Notes: generated from the letters alone by a model not told the origin. Shown: positions 1 through 15,045, counted from the first letter of the stretch. The stretch is 64,000 nucleotides of DNA from Onchocerca volvulus (GCA_000499405.2 HG738136.1:1165274-1229273); one strand, 5' to 3'. Program-made: numbers and translations.

Positions 1-434
1 GATAATTTATATATATATTTTTTTTTTTTGAAGCTTTGGATATATTGCTTTACCATTTCTTTTCTCATATTTTTTTTTTCTCGTATCATTTTTAATTGTT
101 TATTAATTCACTGCCTTTATCATTTTGCTGCAGTTATCAAGTCTCATATATCTTCGTATAGGAGTTTTTTTTGTTTACTGACATATGATATATAAATAGT
201 GCTTAAATTCGAATTATTAAATTTCACCATCGCATTTTAATTGGCTTATATTTTAGGATTTGGAAATTTTTTCCTCAATGGTAGCATCGGGTAGATGAGA
301 ATAAAACATTCAAGATGGAGTTATTAAACTCCAATTAAATAGTTTACATTTCAATACTTTGACTTTGTGCAAAAAGTATGCATTAAAATGGAAATATGTT
401 TGCATTAAAAAATTATCGAAAGAATTATATTCAG
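1..434. other. AT-rich sequence upstream of the carboxypeptidase gene
   Basis: No convincing exon is visible here. The true first exon(s) of the carboxypeptidase gene may lie here or beyond the left edge. T-rich runs occur near 19-29 and 68-80. Confidence 0.5.
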
Positions 435-3400
435 AGAGAAATTTTAGAAAACCAGATTTTATTTTCAATTTTATCAACTATAAAAACTTTTCTTCAGGTA
501 TGCCGCCATGAATTAACAACATCATTCTTCTGTCGATTTCTTTTAGGTTTCATCACCTGCTGTAAACCTTCGGGTTCGTTTTTCTTTTTCACTTATATTA
601 TGGATAGACAATCATTTTTATATTACGAAATATTTGCAGCATTAAATTTATCTGTATCTTTCTGTGGATATATTTCTAAATCCTTTCCTGTACCGCAAAA
701 ATCAGAATTCTGTAGCTTTGGATTAGTTTTCTTTCAAGAGCTATGCAAACGTAATTTCGATTATTGCATCAAAGTACAATATAACTGTGACACATGTGGC
801 TAGAGTTTTATTGCTTCAAGCAATTTTTCTTAATTTTTACTTCTTCTTTTAATGTTGAAAAAATTGGGTTTTTGTGAGTCCTAATTTCTCTATTACTTTA
901 ATATACTCTTAGGTACTGTGCTTATTGCATATGTCCACTCAAGTTGTTTAATTTTCTATATATCCAAGAATTCTATTTTTTGTATTTGAAACATTAATTT
1001 GGTTTGTTTCAGCATCACTGATACGTCAGCGTCGTATAATTCGTTTGGATGGAACAAATTCGCTCATTAGATGTTTTGTCTCATTTATCGCAAATCCAGT
1101 ACATTGTAGCAGTATCGATATGCTCTGTTCTCTTCTGATCATGTTATATGTTAGAGGTAATGCAATGGCGATTTCTAAATTAATGAGATGATTGCCAGGA
1201 GCTTGTTATTTCTTTAAGATAAAATAAAGATAATAATATTTTTTAATATATATGTTATTATTTTTACAGATAAGAAATTTTGCCTGAAAGTTCGCTTGAA
1301 TGGTTTGATTGTGCTATTCCAAAAAAACTTATTGTTATTTGCTAAGGACAAGAAAATGATATCAGTTTTGCAATTATGTTGTTGCTGTATCCGTTCAGGT
1401 ACAATTTCATTTATTACTTAACAAGTGAAACATTGAAATAGTAATTAACTGTGTAAAGCCCGTCATTTTTATGCGTAGATAGAGAAGGAAATTTCAGAAT
1501 TTCAGATGAATTTAGGTCTAAGAATTTAACTCAGAGAGAGAAAGGGAGTGGACGGTAGGGAGCAGAGAAAAAAAAGAAAAAAAAAAGAAAAAATACCATA
1601 ATCACATCTTTCAATTGGTTACCAGTTTGTTTCTGATTGGATTTTGTTTTATTTTTGTTTTAGATTTCAATATTAATAATTAGATTTAAAAAAAAAATAG
1701 AACCAAGAATTATTAAGAAAAGATCGAATCATTAATACGTTTTTTAAACTCAATTGAAGTAGGATTTGGCACTTGTTCCTCTTTTTTTTTTTCCTTTTTT
1801 CTTTTTTTTATTCATTCTTTTCTGTTTGACTTTATTTCATGTGAGGATGCCTAACCAAGATTGATTAGAGGAATAGTTTGGCAGTTAGTTTGGTGAGATT
1901 ATTGCAAAGAGATTGATGTTCGGCGATATAGTCTTATGACTTGATATGTTTCGCGTCTATCAAATCTAAATGTAATTTAAGAGTGATCAAAAGAAACTAT
2001 AAAAGGGCCGTGAAATTGGAAATCATCTTAAATGTCATAATTTAGTCCAAAATGCTCGAATGTTTGGCAAAAATCAGGAATTTATAAAAGATTTGATAAC
2101 AGCAATTATTTCTGGAACGGATGCAAAAATTGTGGCTCGCCTTACCGAAATACTTTATGTGATCATCAAATTTAGTATGTATTTCTTTTTTTTTCCAAAC
2201 TTCCAACTATTATATTAACCTAATATTGACAATAAAAATTTCTTAGTTGATTATCTTTTCTTATTTACTTATTTTGGTTTAATTGGAAATAATTTTTGTA
2301 TCCTATTGTCGAATTTTTTTAGCTTAAGAAAGTATGAAATATTCATCTTATTAATTCTTATCTTGTTCATCCATATATAATGTGAAAGCAATCAATTTCT
2401 TTCCATTTTATTTTTCTTTTTTTTTTAAATGTAAATATGAAATCATTAGTTTAATAAAATATTATACAGGAAATCGTTATATTATGACCATATTGGAATC
2501 GAATGATATTTTTGCCATGCTAACAAAAACCTTTCAAAAGTATCTTCAACAGTGGTTCACTGCTTCCGGACGAGATTTCCTGGAAATTTGCTTATTTACA
2601 GTGGCATCGTTGAGGAATCTAATAAGATTAAGTATCCGTATTTTTGCAGTTTTCAATCAAATATTTGAAATTCCATATTTTTTGAAGAAGATTTGAATAA
2701 TGCCAAGAATGATATATCTATCTGAATTTTAAATTTTTTGAATTAAAAAAAAATGACTTCTTTTTTTAATTTTTTTCTTAATAAAAGAAAAGCTGTGATA
2801 AAGTGCTGTTAGTTTGAAGTTTAGAACGTAATAGAGAACGCTTATTAGCAATTGGGGCCATGGAAACGTTTAATGCAGCTATTTCACTCATTGATAACAA
2901 CAAGGAATGTTTGGATGATGGCTTATCACTGGAATCGTCTATTCTAACTCTTAAGGTTAGATTTTATAAAAGGGTGCAATATAGCGCCTTAAATATGAAA
3001 TAGTTTAATTTTTTCTAAAATTTCTTCAACCTGAACAAATTCTTTTGAATGCCGTTGAATTTTCCGAACATTTCAAAAATTTAATTAGTTTCACTGAATT
3101 AATTGATTAATTTAATAACTATTCCATCTAGATTATTAGCTCTCTAATAATGATAATATCGCCATCGTCAAAATTCTAATTTTATTTCACTTCAAAATCT
3201 CCATGTTTTTGTTATTATTGTTACAATAATTTATATAGATTTTTTTTTCTACTTTTTTGATAGAAGAACCGTTAAGAAATCTTAAAATTTTTCACTTAAT
3301 GCATTTCCGTATTATCCATGGTATATATTACATAAGATTTACTTGTATCATCAATTTATCATTTCTTGTATTGGATACTTCAACATGAAAAGTTGATGGA

Positions 3401-5284
3401 CACACGATGTTAAAGAAGATGATCATATTCCCTAAAAGCAGTCCAGCTGGGTGAAAAATTTGATTTGCTATTTGACACCAAACTTTTTAGAAGGTTTATG
3501 CATGACCCTGTTATGTGTGGTTGTGTCATCTTGATAAATTAATTTATTATTGAATTCCATAAAACTGATAATAATGATGTAATTGGGAAAATGAAATCGT
3601 AGCATTTAATTGAACTTGATTTGATTAGATCTTATTCTCATTACCTTCTAAATACTATTTTCCTTTTCTTGATACTCTTTTCGTTGCTAGAGTTCCCGAT
3701 ATTTCATAAATTCTAAACATTCTATGCAGGTTTTTAATGATTACACAATTATACGTTAAATATATCCAAGTATTAGCCTTCTAATAAATACTTATAATAA
3801 TATCAATCGTAAAAGCACTTTTCAGTAACTGATATGCATTATTTCATTATCTGAAATATGAAATATCCTGTCATAAAATCGTAACATTCTAATGGATAGG
3901 AATGAATTTCATCAATCAGAAATTCAAAAATATTTATTCAAGTTAAATTTTTTCACAAACCCAAGACTCTTCTTTAATTAATAATTTCATTTTGTTTGTT
4001 ATGAACTTGTGCTTACAGAAAATTAAAACGGTTTTTGGGGTCAAACATTTGTATCATATTTGAGATCGCAAACTGTTTGAAATATTTTCGAACTATTATA
4101 ATTAATATTTTGTTTACTGAAAATTTTTCATTTGAATATTAAAGTCCAGCTAAAATGAAGCGGTTTACGCATAAAATTTTCAGGTTTTTTTTTAAATTCC
4201 TAAAATTTTTCATAACTTGTTTAGATTCATTTAAATTTTTCATAATTTATTCAGATTTAATCAAATTCAAGAAAAACTGGAAAAGAGTTCCAATTTATTA
4301 CTCATATATTAAAAGATTTATTTTTTCACCTAAGTGGAGAAAACAATTGTATCATAACTGTCCATACGAATTTCTGATCATACATCTTCTATTGATCTCA
4401 AATCATTGTTTTTGATTTATCATAACCAACCATATTCCGGTTATAATCTCTCTGCCATGTGGTTTAAATAATAACTTCTAAATTCTTCAAATATATTGAA
4501 ATTTCTCCTTTTAAGATTTTCAATTCCTTGATTTTTTAAAATTTACTTGTTTTGGAACATTTCAAGTAAAAATGAAGCTTAATTCTGTTGTTGTGAAATA
4601 GAAGTGCGTTTTTATGAATTAGAAATATTTTTATTTCAGTTTTCTAATCTTTTTTATCCCCATATTTTTTTTTTTCGTAATAAATATCGTTATAGATATC
4701 CTGTAATGCGGAATATTACTCTTGCTTGTTAGTAAATAGTGAGTCAATGGTTATGACTGGTTTCCTTATATTTTTGATGTTCATTATTTGTTTGATGTAT
4801 TTGTAATCCTCGATAATAGGTTGACTTTTTTTTTTTTTTTTTTTTTTATTTTGTCTCTCGATAACTCAGTGAAGTTCTTAAATCCGTGATCATCACTTGG
4901 ATCAAATGAGAAACTGCACTGAATTACCGAAAGACGAAAAATCTCCTTCATTTTCCCCGATGAAAAGTGTTTTGATTATTATTTTAGCATAGCTCATAAT
5001 AGAATTTTATTTTTCAACTCCGCCCATCACATAGATCTTGTGCAATAAAATTTGATCACACAAGATGACATCAGTCTTTTTCGATAATTTAATGGATAAG
5101 ATAGATAAGATAAGATATGTAAAAATATAAACACCAAGATATTGTTTATATTCTTACGTACCAATATCGATTTTAAATTGATGATATGTTTTAAATTCAA
5201 TCTCTTCATTCAATCTATCAATCAAAAGTAAAAATTGACTATCAAATGTTACACATGTTAGAATCGTTCTTTTATTTTTATTTT

Positions 5285-5332
<48 letters not shown>

Positions 5333-8300
5333 CTTTCTTTTTTTTTTTTATCATTTGTGTTGTTTGTTCTTAAAACAAGCGATTCAGAGATTTATAAGTT
5401 CAACTAGATGATATATGATTTTAAAATAAAATATATATAATAGCAATCGTTATTGGAGAATACTACAACTCATTTTGCAAAACATATTTTTATTTCATTT
5501 TTCATATCAGTGTTTTTGTTAGCGAAGATGATATGATACTTCGAAATATCAGGAAATATCTTTTTCATACTTGCTTTCTTTTTCATTTGACTTCAAATTT
5601 ATTTTCTGATATAATTTATTTATCACTTTAAAAAAATCTATTTTAGCTTAAATTTTGACATCAAAAGTTTGAAATTATATCTAATTTTCTGAAATTTCAC
5701 GTATTTTTTTTAAACTAATTTTTAAAAATCCAATAATTTGATAAGTTGTTAGTGTTGAGTAAGTTTTAAAATATTTCAGGAATCATTATTTGCGTTGCGC
5801 ATGAATTGTCTACCTCTCCATCCATTCCCTATAGCCTCATCTACACCACCACCAATTATTTTCCCACTTCCGAAAGAAATTCGTAGCAATTCACATCAAC
5901 ATTCTCCTTGGTATGTTCATTAAAATCTATCACTCCTTCAATATTAAGTCGAATTACAGTCATAAATTTTTAATTTATTTTTAATTTATTTGGAAATTTG
6001 ATTTTATTTGCATTCATCAATGATTCCGTCAACATCTTAGGTCGCGTGAGAAAAGTGTTGAGGAGAATTTTTCATGTATTTCACCAATGCGAAATGATGA
6101 ACCTGCTCTGAGTAGCGGTATGTATGCTTTAATTTTTTTTAGCAAAGAATTAGCCGATTAGAAAGATTATTTAAAATCACATACTGTAAGATTTATGAAA
6201 ATGATGAAGCGAAGCTTTTCTCAAAGATATTAGTTATGGTCGTACCAAAAACAATTCTTGGATACTTGATTAACTTCAAGGAAATGTGCAGATTTTGAAA
6301 TTCTAAAAAGAAGACAGTTTGATACCGAAATTTTGATCCAGAATTTTCTCTAGATAGGAAGTCAATAACTCGAAAACTCAAATTGACATAACTGATAAGT
6401 AATTTAAAGACAGATTATGATCTTCCTTTCAATTGATATGCAATTGTAATTTACAAATTATTCAAGTAGGAATATACAAGCTAAACATAATATAAATATT
6501 TTCTTGACTTTCTACTTTAGAAATTTTCCTGTTTTTATGTGTTTAAGAAAGTTTTCAATGGATAGAACCAACCATTGCGTATTGAAGTAATAAATGAAGC
6601 TTAATCTACATTGCCGAATGTAGTCGACACCATTGGTAAATACGATGCTGTTACACATAATTACTTGAAATAATATTAGAATAAGCATTAGAATCTAATT
6701 AATATTAACATTTAAATGCAGGATTTTAATTTAAATGCAAATTGTGCTTTATAAATTTTATATTCAAATATCTTTATATATCAGCAATTACAGATGAAGA
6801 TGGTGGTGACGATGAAGATGAAGCATTGTTTACAGTAGCACCACTTGGTGACAATGACGAGGATAGTTCACATTTAATACCTACAAGCTTTCCTCATCAT
6901 CTTTTTTTGACTGAGCTTACCGACAATTATTTTCATTATTTTACTGAATTTTTTCGAGGAACTATCACGCTTGGTTCGTCTTCGATGACATTATTTTCGG
7001 ACAAGTTAGGATTGGAAGATTTTGCTGACTTGGTAGCAAAAGCCTCAAAAGTAAATATTATGACTGATTCATTTATCTGATTTTCATTTCAAATCTTTCA
7101 GTTGAAAAATTAAAATCACTTATCTGAACTTTGAAATTTGATTATTATTTAAGTTTCCAGTTGCAAGTTATTACTGGAATACATGCATAATTTAACTATA
7201 TTTACATATAAAATTATTTTGTTAACAAATTGCAGAAAATAAGATCACCGTCAGTTTTCATAAAAATTGCTTATCCAACAACCATTCTTCCAACAAGTTT
7301 ACATTCTATTTTGCAACCACTGGCAAAAATTGATTCAAAACGGTATGGAATAAACTGAGTTAATAATATTTGTAGAACATTGGAATTAATTCAACTGGTT
7401 TTTAATCTTTCATTTTTTAAAAGATTTTTACGTGGATATTTTCAATTTAATTGACATCAACTTAAAATGAATTCCGAGGATTTGAAATCTATAGTTTTTT
7501 TAATCAAGCACCCGTCGCTATTTCTGGAATTAGTTTAGGAAAAAAAAAAAAAAAAAAGAGAGGAAATCTTGTTCATGCAACAAGTTTTGTGTTTTAAGAG
7601 ATTTATTGATAAAAGATATAGCACATTCGCGAGATGACTCATCATTCTCTGCTCGTGTTGTATACGATTTGGATTGTTTGGTTTGCGATAAAACTCAAAT
7701 CCTTGCATCCAAGCAAACAATTGGAAACGATGATGAGAATCGGTATTGCCCAAATAATTAAATTTTTTAGAGTTTTTGCATAATTATTTTTAAAATTTTC
7801 TGGAAAGCATGCTTTTACTGCTCATAAAAGGTATTTATAATTTGTTGTCTATAAATTAATATTCATTATAATTTTTGTGTCCATTTCTTCTAACACATAA
7901 CATCAAATTATGACTTAGAAGGATATAACTTTACTTCAAATAATTCAGAAACGATAATAGCACTGGAATGCTCTTATTTTTTCATTTTAGGATTGGCAAA
8001 ATGAAGCCCAAGGATCACTTGTTGTTCGAGAGTCGATTTGAAGGTGGAAATTTGAGACGAGCCACCCAAGTATTATCTTAAATATTTAAAAGGCGTAGTT
8101 TTTTGTTTTCATTTCAAAAGTTTACTTTTTCGAAATTACTATTTTAGGTAGATAAATGGCATTATCAGTTGATATTATCACCAGATATCAACCAGTTACG
8201 GCCACACTTTCAGTGGTTTTTTTTTGAAGTTTCCAATAATGAAGCAGGCGTGGATTATATGTTTGAAATTATTAATTGCTTAAAAAAGACATCGATGTTT

Positions 8301-11300
8301 AATCGTGGTAATGATTTGTCGTGACTTTATCTAGTTTTTAAAATTCCTTATATTTTAAAACTTCTTCGGACCAATTTTGCATGGATAAGTACTTTTTCAA
8401 AAAATTGATAACTAGTTATTCTCAATAATCTATTACCGTCAAAAAAAAAAAAAAAAAAATCAGGATCTTGCAAAAAAAATATGATTCCTAAAAAGTGTTA
8501 GTGAAACAGCGTTGATTAACGAATAACTCAAAAAATTGGTTGTTTGCAGGTATGCAACCAGTACTGTTCTCAGTTACAGAGGCTTGTCAAGGAAATCCTA
8601 AATGGATACGTGTAGGTTCAGCAGTATGTTATTATCGTAATACTTTTATCCGCAATGATTCCGGAAAAATAGATGCTGCATCTACTCCAAGGTATTTTGA
8701 TTTCAATTTTTCAAAGTAGATTATTTACCTTCGAAATAGTTTTTCAGCATTACTGCAGTTGTTTTGAAAAAGAGCATATAATGATGCTAATAAATAAGTC
8801 TGGAAATCTTTGATAAGAATCTATTATAAGACATCATAATATATCTCAGTTTTGCAAACATATTCATCTTTGAATTATTTTCATTTGTTCGCCGTTATAT
8901 ATAGTTTTAACACTACTATTATTTGACATCTCAATATCATATAATATTAAAATTCAGATTTTACTATGCTAATAATTAAAGAATTTCATTTCATAATTTC
9001 AAAAGACGAAAGAAAATATAAATCTGTGAGAAGGAAAGGAAATTCCGATTTATATAAATCCTCAATTTTTCAGACATTATTTTTCGCTATATTTCACAAT
9101 CAAATTTAAATATCATGCGGATATATGCTACATTGCTTATCATTTCCCGTACACATATTCGATGCTTCAAGTAGTTTCTTATTTACTTTTGAACATTAAA
9201 AATGTTGTAACAGTGGTTCGAAGTTCAGGTATTGAGACGGAGCAGGCTGATTTTATAAACTAGAAAGAGTCGAGCGTTTATTAGATGGCCAAGTAATACA
9301 TGGTGGAAGACAGAGAATCTAAATACGGGAACGGCTTATTTTATATTCTATTAAATTACGCGCGTATGCTTTTTATAGTCATAGAGTGACAAGATATATT
9401 ATATGATGTAAGTAAAACATAGATGTAAAGAAAATCTTCATTATTAAATGAGTTCGATTTATAAATGAAACTTAAAAAAAAAGAAAAGGATTGATTTCAG
9501 ATAAAGCCTTGAATATAGAGAAGAACTTTTTCAGAAATTTTTTCATTTTTAAAAAATATCAAAATATTGTCTCTAATTATTGTTTCATTAATCAAAGAAA
9601 TTGCCAAAAGCGATTTAGTACTTCATTGTGAGTCTATTATATGCATTCATCATTTTTTAGTTATATTGTTTCTGTATCTTAAATTTCTTAATTTCTGCGA
9701 AGTGATTAAATTTTTATGTGCCTGGTAAATTTGAGAATTATTCATGAGAGGGAATGTTTAAAAATGTGAATTTTATGTAAGTAATAAATACATAAATAAT
9801 GTAGGAATGAGTTGTGATATTGCCTAGACGATATTGTAGAATATTTAGTACATAGATAATAGGGATCTGTATATTATATAGCAGTAAGTATATTATGAAT
9901 AATTATTGCATAAACATCAGACATCAATGTTTACTGAGAATTATAGATAGCTTGAATTGTTATGTATGATTTCAGGCTACTTTAGAAAGGTATTTGTCGA
10001 AAAATGGCGAGGAAGGACGACTTTATGTTCGTAATGATCAACTCTGTACATCATTAGCTGGTAATACTGTGTCACTCATTACAATAACCGCTAATGGTAC
10101 TAAGGAACAATTATTTGATCGTCAAGTTGTATTGCTTTGTGCTAGAGTACATCCTGGAGAAAATAATACAAGTTGGATTATGCATGGTACATTTTTCATA
10201 TATCCAGAAATGTTAGTAAATTCAAAAAATGATAAGCTTATTTAGTGTAGTTCAAATTAAAATTAGTATAATAAATTGGATTATATAGGAAGCTTTTGAA
10301 GTAAGCATTCTTTTAGACTTTTTCTTTTTTATTAAAAAATAATTTGAGCTATAATGTATATTTTTAATATTATATGTGAGCTTATTGGAAGTAATTTTTA
10401 TTTTTTATACCTAACTTATTTTTTCTTTTATAGCTACAATGATGAATAAAGTTCTCTTAATGAAAAATTTAACTGAAATTTGAATCTTTTGTATAATCGA
10501 TTGAAGTGATTTTAGCATTCATAATCGAATGAGTTACTATGTTTTATCATGAAGACATAGTTATGAATTGCAAGTCTAACTTAAATTAAGGGTCCATTTT
10601 TCAAATGTCCCTTGTATTTCACAACTTACGTTAAACTTTAATTGAATAAATTGAATTTTTTTTTTTATAATATATAAAAGTTTTTAAGGTATTATGGATT
10701 TCTTGATGAGTGATAAGGAAGAAGCTGTGGAGCTTCGTGATCAGTTTGTATTTAAATTAATTCCAATGTTAAATGTCGATGGTGTGATAAACGGTTCACA
10801 TCGTTGCAGTTTAGCTGGTGTGGATTTGAATCGAACCTGGGATCAACCTTCACCAGTGTTGCATCCTGTTATTTATCACAGTAAAGCTATTGTGCAGTAT
10901 ATAGTAAGTTTTTGTTATAAACTGGATTTATTCGTAATTGTATGTCTAATTTGTATGCAAGATTCATAAACCATGTTCATATCTGATTCCATAATAATTT
11001 ATAGACGTGATTTTGAGGCAAAGGTACTTTAATTTTTTCACATTCCAATTGTCAGTTCCCTTTATTAGTAACACCTATATTTATAAAGCTATGATACACA
11101 TTGATTGATTTTTAGCATTATAAAATGCTAAAAAAATTTTTTTTAATTATTTTTTGTTTTCAAATTATTCTTCTGATATGGGAAAAGCGGAGAAATACAA
11201 ATTGCAGGTTGATGTGCTTGGAAAAAAACCGTTTTTGTTCATCGATCTGCATGGTCATTCCAAGAATTTTAATTTTTTCTTTTATGGGAACAATCCTGAT

Positions 11301-12192
11301 AACTCTTGGTGTATTCTGGATCATTCGCTCCCTGGAAAAAACGATTTTATGTCACTTCCATTACTTTTGAAGCAGGTTACTTATAGATGATTTATCAAAT
11401 AGAAAAGATATATTCGTAACTAGTTGAATAAGTAAGTTAGAGAATAATTTTTTTATTGCGAAATTTTTTTAAGTTTTTTGATTTCAACAAATTAAACATT
11501 TTATTTCTTTGAGTCACAGAAATTTTCTGCAGACATGTGATCATTTTTCATTATCAAATTGTCGATTCAACATAACCAAAACCAAAGAATCATCAAGTCG
11601 TGTAACACTATGGAGGCAGTTTGGTATCACTCGATCGTATACACTGGAATCTACATTTTGTGGTTTCGATTGCGGTTCTTTGAAAGGTTATCAGGTTAAT
11701 ATTTAGTATTAAAACTTTCTTAATGATTTGTAGTGAACAAAAAATATTGATTTCATGGCAGATTATTTCAAGTAAAAAATCTAACCATTTTCTGTTTTTA
11801 TGGAAATCATATTTTTTCCACATTTAGGATATGGTTGTCTAATATTCAAAGAATGACTATTTATTGATAGAGCAAGTTGTAATTTAAGGTTAAGTCGATA
11901 TATTTAATACATTGTACAGTATATATGGTGAAATTCGAGCTATTTGATTATTTAGTTTTTTGTTATCGAAAACAAAAGAAGTGATGTATCAAATTCGTTT
12001 AAAATATCAAATTAAGTTTGGATTTTTTATATCTCATTCATATCGTATTTTTTACACAATATTATTTTGCATTATTTCTAGGTAAATATCGAACATCTGA
12101 TGGAAATCGGTAGACAGTTATGTCAGACATTTAGCTCTCTGAAACATGATAACCTTTCGAATCAGCAGGAGGATGATGACGATTCGGAGTAA
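435..12192 (+). CDS. ccpp-1: Cytosolic carboxypeptidase, CCP1/AGTPBP1 (Nna1) type; 5' end uncertain
   Basis: M14 metallocarboxypeptidase of the Nna1 family, which trims glutamate side chains from tubulin and so affects cilia and axons. Exons with matching phases: 1013-1156, 1270-1398, 2046-2174, 2470-2631, 2825-2955, 5780-5910, 6041-6117, 6785-7050, 7236-7342, 7991-8069, 8148-8307, 8550-8691, 9074-9170, 9976-10186, 10689-10903, 11208-11375, 11533-11694, 12082-12192. These encode 872 residues. An exon at 435-546 fits in phase but is less certain, and the start codon is not identified. The first third is an armadillo-like helical region. An acidic stretch follows (6785 on), then the CCP N-domain signature FESRFEGGNLR, then the catalytic domain. 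Zinc ligands are visible as HPGE and the His of DLHGHS; the substrate-binding Asn-Arg is in VDLNRTW and the catalytic Glu in YTLEST. All active-site residues are present, so an active enzyme is likely. AGTPBP1 is named with high confidence; the C. elegans symbol is by orthology. Confidence 0.93.
2956..5779 (+). other. Long intron of the carboxypeptidase gene
   Basis: This 2.8-kb intron lies between the exon ending at 2955 and the one starting at 5780, in matching phase. It contains AT-rich open frames (for example 4155-4415) dominated by Phe, Ile and Lys, which I do not regard as genes, and a long poly-T tract near 5287-5349. Confidence 0.6.
5281..5349. repeat. Poly-T homopolymer tract in intron
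   Basis: Almost uninterrupted T (A on the other strand) for more than 60 nt, with two C interruptions near the ends. On the - strand it gives a meaningless poly-lysine frame. The length is likely to be assembly-sensitive. Confidence 0.9.
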
Positions 12193-12355
12193 TTTGAAAA
12201 TCTATTCAAAATCGATTATGAGATTGCTGAGTACCATACTTATTGTCACTCAACATTTGTCCTTTACTGAAGGCAATCATGAAATTATGTAACTCACAAG
12301 ACATTTGATGTGGACAAATATGATACTTGAAGTTCCATAAATTTGAAATATCGGA

Positions 12356-12361
12356 AATAAA
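12356..12361 (+). terminator. Polyadenylation signal AATAAA, carboxypeptidase gene
   Basis: Canonical AATAAA about 165 nt after the carboxypeptidase stop codon, a reasonable 3' UTR length for a nematode gene. Confidence 0.55.
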
Positions 12362-13534
12362 GTTTGAGGAACTTAAAGCCTTATATTTTTTTGCGTCTGA
12401 AGCATAATTAAACTAACATTTTAATTAGCAGGATCAATTTCCGGACAGCAATATAGCTTTGTTCGATCCATAAGCTTTCTTGACTCAAATTCACCCAGCT
12501 TAAAATTCAAGAAACTAGCCTCAAAATTGTTTTGTTACGAATTTATCATTGTTGTTTTGTATGTTTAAATTTTAAATAAATTCGAAATGATATCAATATT
12601 TCCTCTAATCGCATTTGTTTTGTTCATTTATCCGTCTTTCTTAATTGATTCTCATACTAAATTTGATTTCTCAACTTGCTCCTGCGTTTTAAATTATGAT
12701 TGAACTTCCAGATCGTTTTTCCTATAAAAGGATGAGTTTTACACAAATATTAATTTTGCTGTAATTAAAAATAAAATTAAGGAAATTTTTTAATCAATCG
12801 TCAAACAGCCAAAATTTTTGAAAACCTATTCTTTCATGTAATTTATCATTTATCACTTTTTAATTTTTTTTTTAATGTATAAGATACTCGATTCAATGTG
12901 ATATTGTTGTAAACAATGCATTGTGACTTTAGTTAATCATAATTATGTTTCATTTTATTTATTTGTTTTTTATTTGTGCAAAGTTGTGTTGTACATTTTC
13001 GTGTTCTGTTGTTTTTAGGATAATAGGATCTCATTGAGAATTGTGATTGTTAAATTTTCGTTGTTAGTATTTGTTGAAATAACAGTTGTTTTTACTTTGG
13101 ATAGAGTTTAAATTGTAAAGTAGCATTTCTATTTTTTCACAAAATATTAGAAATGAATTTTATCTGATATTCCAGTCTCTAAAATCTCTTAATGAAATTG
13201 TTTTCATGTGAATATGTGCACAGCTGATTTATTCATAATAGTCACTGAAATATTTCAGTCTAAGATTTTAAAGTATTTATTTCAAGTTAAGATTCAAAAA
13301 TATTTAAATATGTTATTAAAATGCGATATAAAAGTCAAGGAAATAGAGGAAAAGTTTATAAGAAGCTTGCTATCTTGCTCTATTCGAATTGCATGATCAT
13401 GGATAAAGAGGAATTGAAAGAATAGGAGACATGCAATTAAAAATTTCTCAACAAAGTTTTGCATTTTCGTATAGATTATGTGAAAAAATCCTAAGAGTTC
13501 GAAGAAATGGTAGTATACTTAATTTTTACCAAGA

Positions 13535-13665
13535 TTGAAAGGATTTTTTGACCTTCGACCTATTTTTTTTCACCTAAATATTCGAGATTTGAAAAGACTC
13601 TCTACAAAGGATTTTAAGTCGACATATGGCGAATTTATAGTAGCCTTCATTACTGGTCCTCTGCA
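13535..13665 (+). CDS. Exon-like open frame, unrecognised
   Basis: About 44 codons with a balanced composition (Arg, Lys, Asp, Thr, Gly, Pro), ending at a CAG|GTAGCA donor-like site. There is no ATG at the left end and no convincing upstream acceptor with a pyrimidine run. It could be an internal exon of an unrecognised gene, an upstream exon of the homeobox gene, or chance. Confidence 0.15.
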
Positions 13666-15001
13666 GGTAGCATATTCAATCAATAAATTTCTTATTTTTA
13701 TTTCGGCTTTAACCTTTCATGTGAAATTCGATAATTTAAGTTTAAAACAAAAGAAATGAGGTGTAAAAAGCATATTAATTATCATTTTCGAAATTGGTTC
13801 TACTTAATTTTCCATTTTTTAATGAAAAATTAGTATCAATCATTTCTATCAATATGGAATTATCTGCGTATACATGCAAAAAGTTAAATTAATTACTTTT
13901 TAATTACCTAATTAACAAGACAAACCATTTTGTAAAACAGAATTTAATCTTCTTATCTAGAATTTATTTAACGAATTGGTTATTATAACAATTTTTTCAT
14001 TATTATGTACAATTATGGGAATATCCAAATTAAACTTTGGTTTTCTAACAACAATTATGAGTCATATATGGTTGGCACAGGTGCAAACTAGGCTTTTAAC
14101 GATAGATTCTAGCTGATAAGTTTTAAAGCTATGGAAAAAACTAGCCTTGAATATTGGCTAGTAATTTTTGAAAGCATACACTTTGTGTATTGATTTTTTG
14201 ATTTCAATTTTATCAACTTTATCAAAATTACAAATTTATCCTAAATTTATGATTTTACTCGATTCATTCATTTTTGGTCAAACATTTTCCACAAATAAAT
14301 TTTTTCAATTCTAGGGAGATTAAAAATGATTGTTGCATTTGAGATATATCAAATATGCCGTAAAATTTTATTGATATGATTTTCAATCTTTCGTTAACTT
14401 TAACAAAGATTTTTTCTTGAAATTCATTTCCTTCTTTCTTTTTTCGGAATATTAACTGAAAATCATTATTATTTTCTTTTTTTTTTTGAATTATTGCTTA
14501 ATTGTAAACGATTACTCATCTAATAAAACAATAAATTTATATTTTAATTATTTGTTTATTTATTAAATTGTACTTTTTACACTTATCTGTGTACGTTCAT
14601 ATTTGATAAATAAATAAAATTAATTTTAACACATTGTATTAAATAAAAAAAAAATTTTTTTCTCGAACTTAGGATAGGAGAAGGAAAGATTTAGTAATGA
14701 ATTATACAGTAATAGTTTCGAGAAAGAGACGAATTTTATTTTCATCAAAATTTCCTATTTCATTTACCCTTTACACTTCTTTATTCTTCCTTCATCTTCT
14801 TCTTCCATCGATGAATCCATTAAGAATCAGCAAGTCTACTATAAACGCTAAGTAATAAACCATTTTAAAAAGTATGATGATGACATTTTTCCTTCTTACC
14901 TGATTAATTTACGTGCTATTTTCAAATTGTCATCAGAACAAAGTGATGAATTTGCATCAACAAATTTACCGCAAAACTAAGGTGAATAAAGTTGACAAAA
15001 T

Positions 15002-15045
15002 GCTCCCTCCCTCTCTCTCTCTCTTTCTCTCCCCCTCTCTCTCTC
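15002..15045. repeat. CT/GA microsatellite upstream of the homeobox gene
   Basis: Runs of CT dinucleotides with short C and T interruptions, ending about 200 bp before the homeobox ATG. GA-rich elements are common near animal promoters. A regulatory role here is only a guess from position. Confidence 0.7.

Noticed and set aside
4155..4415. 86-codon frame in the long carboxypeptidase intron
   Set aside because: Composition is almost only Phe, Lys, Ile and Tyr, as AT-rich DNA gives by chance. It lies in an intron with consistent splice phases on both sides.
5154..5354. Poly-lysine - strand frame
   Set aside because: Produced by the poly-T tract.
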